From Rhodospirillales bacterium (GTDB lineage: Bacteria > Pseudomonadota > Alphaproteobacteria > Micavibrionales > Micavibrionaceae): a stretch of DNA of 64,000 nucleotides. Made by a program: the position numbers and the translations under genes. Below the pieces are notes generated by a model. The model had not been told where the DNA came from. It ran no database searches and worked only from the letters and a program-made list of their open reading frames with translations. Below are positions 60,140-64,000 of this stretch, piece by piece (position 1 is the stretch's first letter; each line of letters opens with the position of its first letter). The stretch lies in the NCBI GenBank assembly GCA_020638395.1, contig JACKIP010000007.1, positions 19,206 through 83,205 on the forward strand, given 5' to 3'.

Positions 60140-61270
60140 ATGCCCCCCCTGAATGCCCTGAAAGATCCTCATGACTGGCTCTATCGCTTAAAACAGATCA
60201 ATCTGGGACTGATTATCCTGATTTGCGGATTTGCCGGCATCGGGTTTCTGGCGCTTTATTCCGCAGGCAGCGGAGATGTCGATAAGTGGGCCGCCAGCCA
60301 TATGATGCGGTTTGGTGTTGGGTTTGTGGCCATGCTGGTCATCTGCCTGATTGATATTCGCTGGTGGTATCGCCTGTCTTACCCCTTTTACGTGATCGGC
60401 CTGCTGTTACTTGTGTTTGTTGAGATCAAAGGGCATACCGGAATGGGCGCGCAGCGCTGGATCAATCTGGGCTTCATGGTGTTGCAGCCTTCGGAGCTGA
60501 TGAAAATTGCTGTTGTTATGGCCCTTGCGCGCTACTTTCAGGCGATCGGAACGGATGATATCAAGGGTCTAAAAGTGCTCATTACGCCCGCAATTCTGGT
60601 TGCCTTGCCGGTGGGTCTTGTCCTCCTCCAGCCAGATCTGGGAACGGCCCTGATGATTTGCATGGCCGCCGCGGCAATGTTTTTCATTGCCGGCACTACA
60701 ATCTGGCTTTTTATTATTGGAATCGGGGGCGGAATTGCCGCGATTCCGATTGCCTGGCAGTTCCTGCACGATTACCAGAAACAACGGGTTTTAACCTTTA
60801 TGGAGCCGGAGCGCGATCCGCTGGGGGCCGGGTATCACATCACCCAATCCAAGATTGCCATTGGCAGCGGCGGAATAGAAGGAAAAGGGTTTATGCAGGG
60901 CACCCAGAGTCACCTCAACTTTTTACCGGAAAAGCAAACAGATTTTATCTTCACCCTGTGGGTCGAAGAAACCGGGTTCCTGGGGGGGATGGCTATTCTG
61001 CTGCTGCTGCTTGCTATTTTTGCCTATGGATACTGGATTTCCTTCCGGTGTAAACACGCTTATGGGCGGCTGCTCTCTCTGGGGCTTACGGTTAACTTTG
61101 CCTTGTATGCATTTATAAATATCGCCATGGTGATGGGGCTTATTCCTGTTGTTGGCGCGCCCCTGCCCCTTGTGTCCTACGGCGGAACGGCAATGCTGGC
61201 GGCGATGATCGGGTTTGGGCTGGTTATTTGTTGTAATGTTTACCGCGACAGCAAACTTGTCCGCATGTAA
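60140..61270 (+). CDS. mrdB: Rod-shape peptidoglycan polymerase RodA
   Basis: SEDS-family glycosyltransferase working with PBP2. 376 aa, about ten membrane helices. LQPSELMKIAVVMALARYFQ, EKQTDFIFTLWVEETGFLGG and APLPLVSYGGTAMLAAMIGF are characteristic. Compare FtsW at 32780, which shares the SYGG motif. Confidence 0.95.
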   Translation: MPPLNALKDPHDWLYRLKQINLGLIILICGFAGIGFLALYSAGSGDVDKWAASHMMRFGVGFVAMLVICLIDIRWWYRLSYPFYVIGLLLLVFVEIKGHTGMGAQRWINLGFMVLQPSELMKIAVVMALARYFQAIGTDDIKGLKVLITPAILVALPVGLVLLQPDLGTALMICMAAAAMFFIAGTTIWLFIIGIGGGIAAIPIAWQFLHDYQKQRVLTFMEPERDPLGAGYHITQSKIAIGSGGIEGKGFMQGTQSHLNFLPEKQTDFIFTLWVEETGFLGGMAILLLLLAIFAYGYWISFRCKHAYGRLLSLGLTVNFALYAFINIAMVMGLIPVVGAPLPLVSYGGTAMLAAMIGFGLVICCNVYRDSKLVRM

Positions 61271-61333
61271 AGGCTTCACATCCCCGTGATTTCAGATTAT
61301 CCTGTATGAAAATTCAAGAAGGACATTATTTTC

Positions 61334-62128
61334 ATGGCACAGCTTACGCTCCCAAAAAATTCCAAAGTTCAAGAAGGCAAAGTCCATGACAATGCCAAAG
61401 GAGCCGCCCGCCGTAAAACCTTCAAAATTTACCGTTATGACCCCGATACCGGCGAGAACCCACGCTGGGACAGCTATACAATTGATCTGGATAAATGCGG
61501 CCCGATGGTTCTGGACGCCGTTATCAAAATTAAAAACGAAATTGACAGCACCCTGACCTTCCGCCGATCTTGCCGGGAAGGGATTTGCGGCTCCTGCTCC
61601 ATGAATATTGACGGAACCAATACGCTGGCCTGTACCAAACCGATTGAGGACGTTGCGGGAGATATCAAAATCTCCCCCCTGCCCCACATGGAAGTGGTCA
61701 AGGATCTGGTGCCGGATATGAACCTGTTTTATGCGCAACTGGCATCCATTGAACCCTGGATGAAAACCACGTCCAAAATGCCTCAGAAAGAGCGCCTGCA
61801 ATCTCCGGAAGATGCCAATAAACTGAACGGAGAAGACGGGCACGGCCCGGCGGGATGCATTCTGTGTGCCTGCTGCTCGACCTCCTGCCCGTCTTACTGG
61901 TGGAATGGCAGCCGTTATCTCGGCCCGGCGATTTTGCTGCAAGCCTATCGCTGGTTGATCGACAGCCGCGATGAAGCAACCGGAGAGCGTCTTGACCAAC
62001 TGGAAGACCCCTTCCGTCTGTATCGCTGCCACACGATTATGAACTGCACAAAAACCTGCCCAAAAGGCCTCAACCCGGCGAAATCCATCGCAGAAATCAA
62101 AAAGATGATGGCCGTCCGGCAGGGGTGA
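61334..62128 (+). CDS. sdhB: Succinate dehydrogenase iron-sulfur subunit
   Basis: Carries the three Fe-S clusters of complex II. 264 aa. Ligands: RSCREGICGSCSMNIDG (2Fe-2S), CILCACCSTSCPSYWW (4Fe-4S) and CHTIMNCTKTCPKGLNP (3Fe-4S and 4Fe-4S). sdhC, sdhD and sdhA are not upstream here; rodA is, so the genes are split or the rest lies elsewhere. Confidence 0.96.
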   Translation: MAQLTLPKNSKVQEGKVHDNAKGAARRKTFKIYRYDPDTGENPRWDSYTIDLDKCGPMVLDAVIKIKNEIDSTLTFRRSCREGICGSCSMNIDGTNTLACTKPIEDVAGDIKISPLPHMEVVKDLVPDMNLFYAQLASIEPWMKTTSKMPQKERLQSPEDANKLNGEDGHGPAGCILCACCSTSCPSYWWNGSRYLGPAILLQAYRWLIDSRDEATGERLDQLEDPFRLYRCHTIMNCTKTCPKGLNPAKSIAEIKKMMAVRQG

Positions 62129-62143
62129 TCCTAAAGCGGCATA

Positions 62144-62281
62144 TATAAAAGCCTCTGCAAAAGGTCTAATTTTACAAAACCGTCATTCTGAGCGGAGCGA
62201 AGAATCTTTTGTTTCAACGGGTTAAGATCCTTCGCCTGCGGCTCAGGATGACGAGTCCGGGCTTTTGCATAGCGTTCTATG
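62144..62281. mobile_element. MITE-like element, family B copy 4 (138 bp)
   Basis: Left arm TATAAAAGCCTCTGCAAAAG, core CCGTCATTCTGAGCGGAGCG, right end GGGCTTTTGCATAGCGTTCT. Nearly full length. It lies just after sdhB and before repeat E. Confidence 0.8.
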
Positions 62282-62286
62282 TTTTA

Positions 62287-62398
62287 AACCGCAAAGTAAG
62301 ACAAAGTTTTTTCGGTTTTTGTAAAAACCTCTGCGTACCCTGCGCCTCTGCGGTTATAAATCAGTATGGATCACACGCACAAAGGCGTGTGATGACGG
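62287..62398. repeat. Repeat E copy 2
   Basis: About 112 bp, from AACCGCAAAGTAAGACAAAG to CAAAGGCGTGTGATGACGG, matching the copy at 42753-42874. It ends 14 bp from the permease stop. Confidence 0.8.
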
Positions 62399-62411
62399 GC
62401 TTTAGACATTT

Positions 62412-63821
62412 TTATGGATGTCCAATATCAAGGGATTCCGGCATCAGCGTCGATGCAATAGGAGCCACCGCCTCCGGAGGGTGAACCGGAGCTTCGAAGA
62501 AATCAAAGAACACGGTCATGATAATAGAGGCCACGATCAGAGTCATAATCATAACCGGCGTTCCTTTCCGGAACCAGAGGCCGGGGGTAATCGCCAGAGA
62601 AGGCTTGTTTTCCCGCTCGGCCAGACGCTCGGTCAGGGTCACGATAAAGACGTTTGCCGTTGAGCCAAGGTGAGAGCCATTCCCGCCCATACCAACACCG
62701 ACTGCCAAGGCCCACCACAGAGGCGACACGTTAATTCCCTGTGCTTCCAGTCCCAGAATAATCGGGATCATGGCAGCAGTGAACGGAATATTGTCAATCA
62801 GAGCCGACAGGAAGGCCGCAACCCACATCAGAACAATACACGCAACCAGAAGATCGCCCTGAACAAACGGACGGATATGTTGACCGATCCATTCAAGGAA
62901 ATGGCTGCTTTCAACCCCTCCGACAATCACGAACAGAGAGACAAAGAACAGCAGAAGAGACAACTCAACATTCGCCAGAAATTTGTCCGGAGATCCTTTG
63001 CGTGTTGTGAATAGCAGAACGGTCAGACCCAGAACCGCCACAACCCAGGCCTCCCATGCAAGTGCCTTGTGGAAAATAAAGAAAAGCACCATCACGCCCA
63101 GAACTGCCAGAGAGTAAAACCAGGTGCGCTTATCGGTCAGCATGGTTTCACCTTCGGGGAATTCCGGCTTTTCAGGAGTTACGGACAATTTGTCACGGAA
63201 CAGAAATTTTAACCCGAACAAAGTTGTCAGCCATGCTGCAAAAACGATGCCGCCCATGTGCAGGAAGAAGGTATTAAAGTCAATTCTGGCGGCAGAACCA
63301 ATCATCAAAGCGGTCGGGTCCCCGATCAGAGTCGCAACCCCGCCTGTGTCTGAAAGCAGCGCCGCAGCCAACAGAAACGGAATCGGATTAACCTGCAACG
63401 CCTGACATATCAGGATAATTAACGGGCCAAAGATAATAACCGTGGTCACATTATCCAGCATCAGGGAAATACAGGTGATTGCCGTTCCCAGCAAAACCAT
63501 AAGCAAAAACAGCCTCCCGCGGCTAAACCGGGCAATCCAGTAAGCAATAGCCTGAAATCCCCCGGTCGGGATCATGATTGACACGATGGTCATCATGGCT
63601 CCTAACAGGAACACCACGTTCCAGTCGATGGCTTCCAGTGCGGCCTCCGGGTTATAAAATCCGAAAAACTGTCCGCCAAAAACCATAGCGGCGGCTCCCG
63701 CCATAGCGATTTTTGTCCGGTGAATATGGTGCAAGCCCTCGGTAAAAATAGCGAGAAACGTTACAGCCAGAATAATCGCCGAAACCGCCATCGGCGTATC
63801 AAAGACTAAGTCATGTATCAT
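62412..63821 (-). CDS. ArsB/NhaD/SLC13-superfamily ion permease
   Basis: Multi-pass inner-membrane transporter of the ion transporter superfamily (469 aa, about 11-12 helices). MLDNVTTVIIFGPLIILICQ and LLSDTGGVATLIGDPTALMI are the conserved re-entrant motifs; a second half has LIDNIPFTAAMIPIILG and GMGGNGSHLGSTANVF. Substrate (Na+/H+, arsenite or dicarboxylate) cannot be decided by reading. A CBS-domain gene lies upstream on the same strand. Confidence 0.88.
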   Translation of the reverse strand: MIHDLVFDTPMAVSAIILAVTFLAIFTEGLHHIHRTKIAMAGAAAMVFGGQFFGFYNPEAALEAIDWNVVFLLGAMMTIVSIMIPTGGFQAIAYWIARFSRGRLFLLMVLLGTAITCISLMLDNVTTVIIFGPLIILICQALQVNPIPFLLAAALLSDTGGVATLIGDPTALMIGSAARIDFNTFFLHMGGIVFAAWLTTLFGLKFLFRDKLSVTPEKPEFPEGETMLTDKRTWFYSLAVLGVMVLFFIFHKALAWEAWVVAVLGLTVLLFTTRKGSPDKFLANVELSLLLFFVSLFVIVGGVESSHFLEWIGQHIRPFVQGDLLVACIVLMWVAAFLSALIDNIPFTAAMIPIILGLEAQGINVSPLWWALAVGVGMGGNGSHLGSTANVFIVTLTERLAERENKPSLAITPGLWFRKGTPVMIMTLIVASIIMTVFFDFFEAPVHPPEAVAPIASTLMPESLDIGHP

Positions 63822-63880
63822 TTTAGAAAGTACCTTTTATTTTTTATCAGTTCTTTGCAGCACGCGCTGTGTGCCACAGT

Positions 63881-64000
63881 TTATTCGTGGACGTCTTGAC
63901 CATTATCAAGCGTTTTCATGATTTCAATTAGTGCCGCAATGGCCGATTGAGAGGAAATAAGTCCTAAAAGTCTCTGCGTTCCTTTTTCAACGACCGGAAT
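63881..64000 (-). CDS. CBS-domain protein (C-terminal end, partial)
   Basis: The minus strand reads IPVVEKGTQRLLGLISSQSA, IAALIEIMKTLDNGQDVHE then stop at 63881. PVVE...RLLGLIS is the conserved CBS fold end. Only 39 residues are in the window. CBS domains bind adenosyl ligands and regulate partners; its neighbour is the permease, so it might regulate it, which is inference. Confidence 0.72.
   Translation of the reverse strand: MPVVEKGTQRLLGLISSQSAIAALIEIMKTLDNGQDVHE

Noticed and set aside
1..64000. CRISPR arrays, tRNA or rRNA genes
   Set aside because: No evenly spaced direct repeats with unique spacers and no recognisable tRNA or rRNA sequence were found by reading; a covariance-model search would be decisive.

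Overview
The window looks like a chromosomal segment of an alphaproteobacterium, from gene order and motifs only. It has a Rrf2-controlled suf operon, murD-ftsW-murG, an isolated mreD-mrdA-mrdB run, grxC/nitrilase/comF with an NDUFAF5-like methyltransferase, an alphaproteobacterial RpoH, a Tad/Flp pilus locus, and a perfect CtrA-type box (TTAA-N7-TTAA) before the pilin gene. The order or genus cannot be fixed by reading; a Micavibrio- or Rhodospirillales-like lineage is a guess.

Layout. 1-2739: tpiA-secG-pyrG on the minus strand, with pyrG running off the window. 2850-10860: suf operon, in order rrf2 regulator, SGNH hydrolase, SnoaL-like protein, sufB, GIY-YIG nuclease, small membrane protein, sufC, sufD, DUF559 nuclease, sufS, sufT and sufA; sufA carries an apparent frameshift. 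11000-18040: small membrane protein behind an FNR-type box, AMP nucleosidase, a Gly/Ala-rich protein, a LapG-like protease, a complete IS481-family element and a glycine-zipper lipoprotein. 18555-25917: secreted hypothetical, FlgC-like protein, phoH, rpoH, two flp pilins, cpaA, cpaB, cpaC and cpaD. 25948-31246: nuoF and nuoG separated by a cyclase, with hypotheticals on both sides. 31350-35081: murD-ftsW-murG. 35086-42361: nitrilase, grxC, ubiH-like, comF, a roughly 1010-residue methyltransferase fusion, NDUFAF5-like methyltransferase. 42891-54052: mutS (5' end apparently lost), dut, acidic membrane protein, ubiE, murJ, trpS, CHAP lipoprotein, ubiG, tsaB, a deacetylase-like protein and nfuA. 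54403-57556: sulfurtransferase and an AT-rich accessory patch with an acetyltransferase between 86-bp direct repeats. 57705-64000: mreD, mrdA (PBP2), mrdB (RodA), sdhB, an ArsB/NhaD-type permease and the end of a CBS-domain gene.

The most unusual feature is the density of short intergenic repeats. One family is a 139-bp MITE-like element with 22-bp terminal inverted repeats and TA-rich ends. A second is a 68-103 bp palindromic family bounded by CGTCATT/AATGACG, which brackets the GIY-YIG gene inside the suf operon. Several composite repeats of 90-150 bp are also present. The repeats nest in one another, abut gene ends, and one long inverted repeat was the target of the IS481 insertion.

Most genes are housekeeping: Fe-S assembly, cell wall and shape, ubiquinone synthesis, complex I and II subunits. 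No tRNA, rRNA or CRISPR array was seen. No clear new multi-gene defence or biosynthetic system is present. The best leads are the repeat families with their associated nucleases, the methyltransferase fusion, the CtrA/FNR-type sites and the two probable gene lesions (sufA, mutS).
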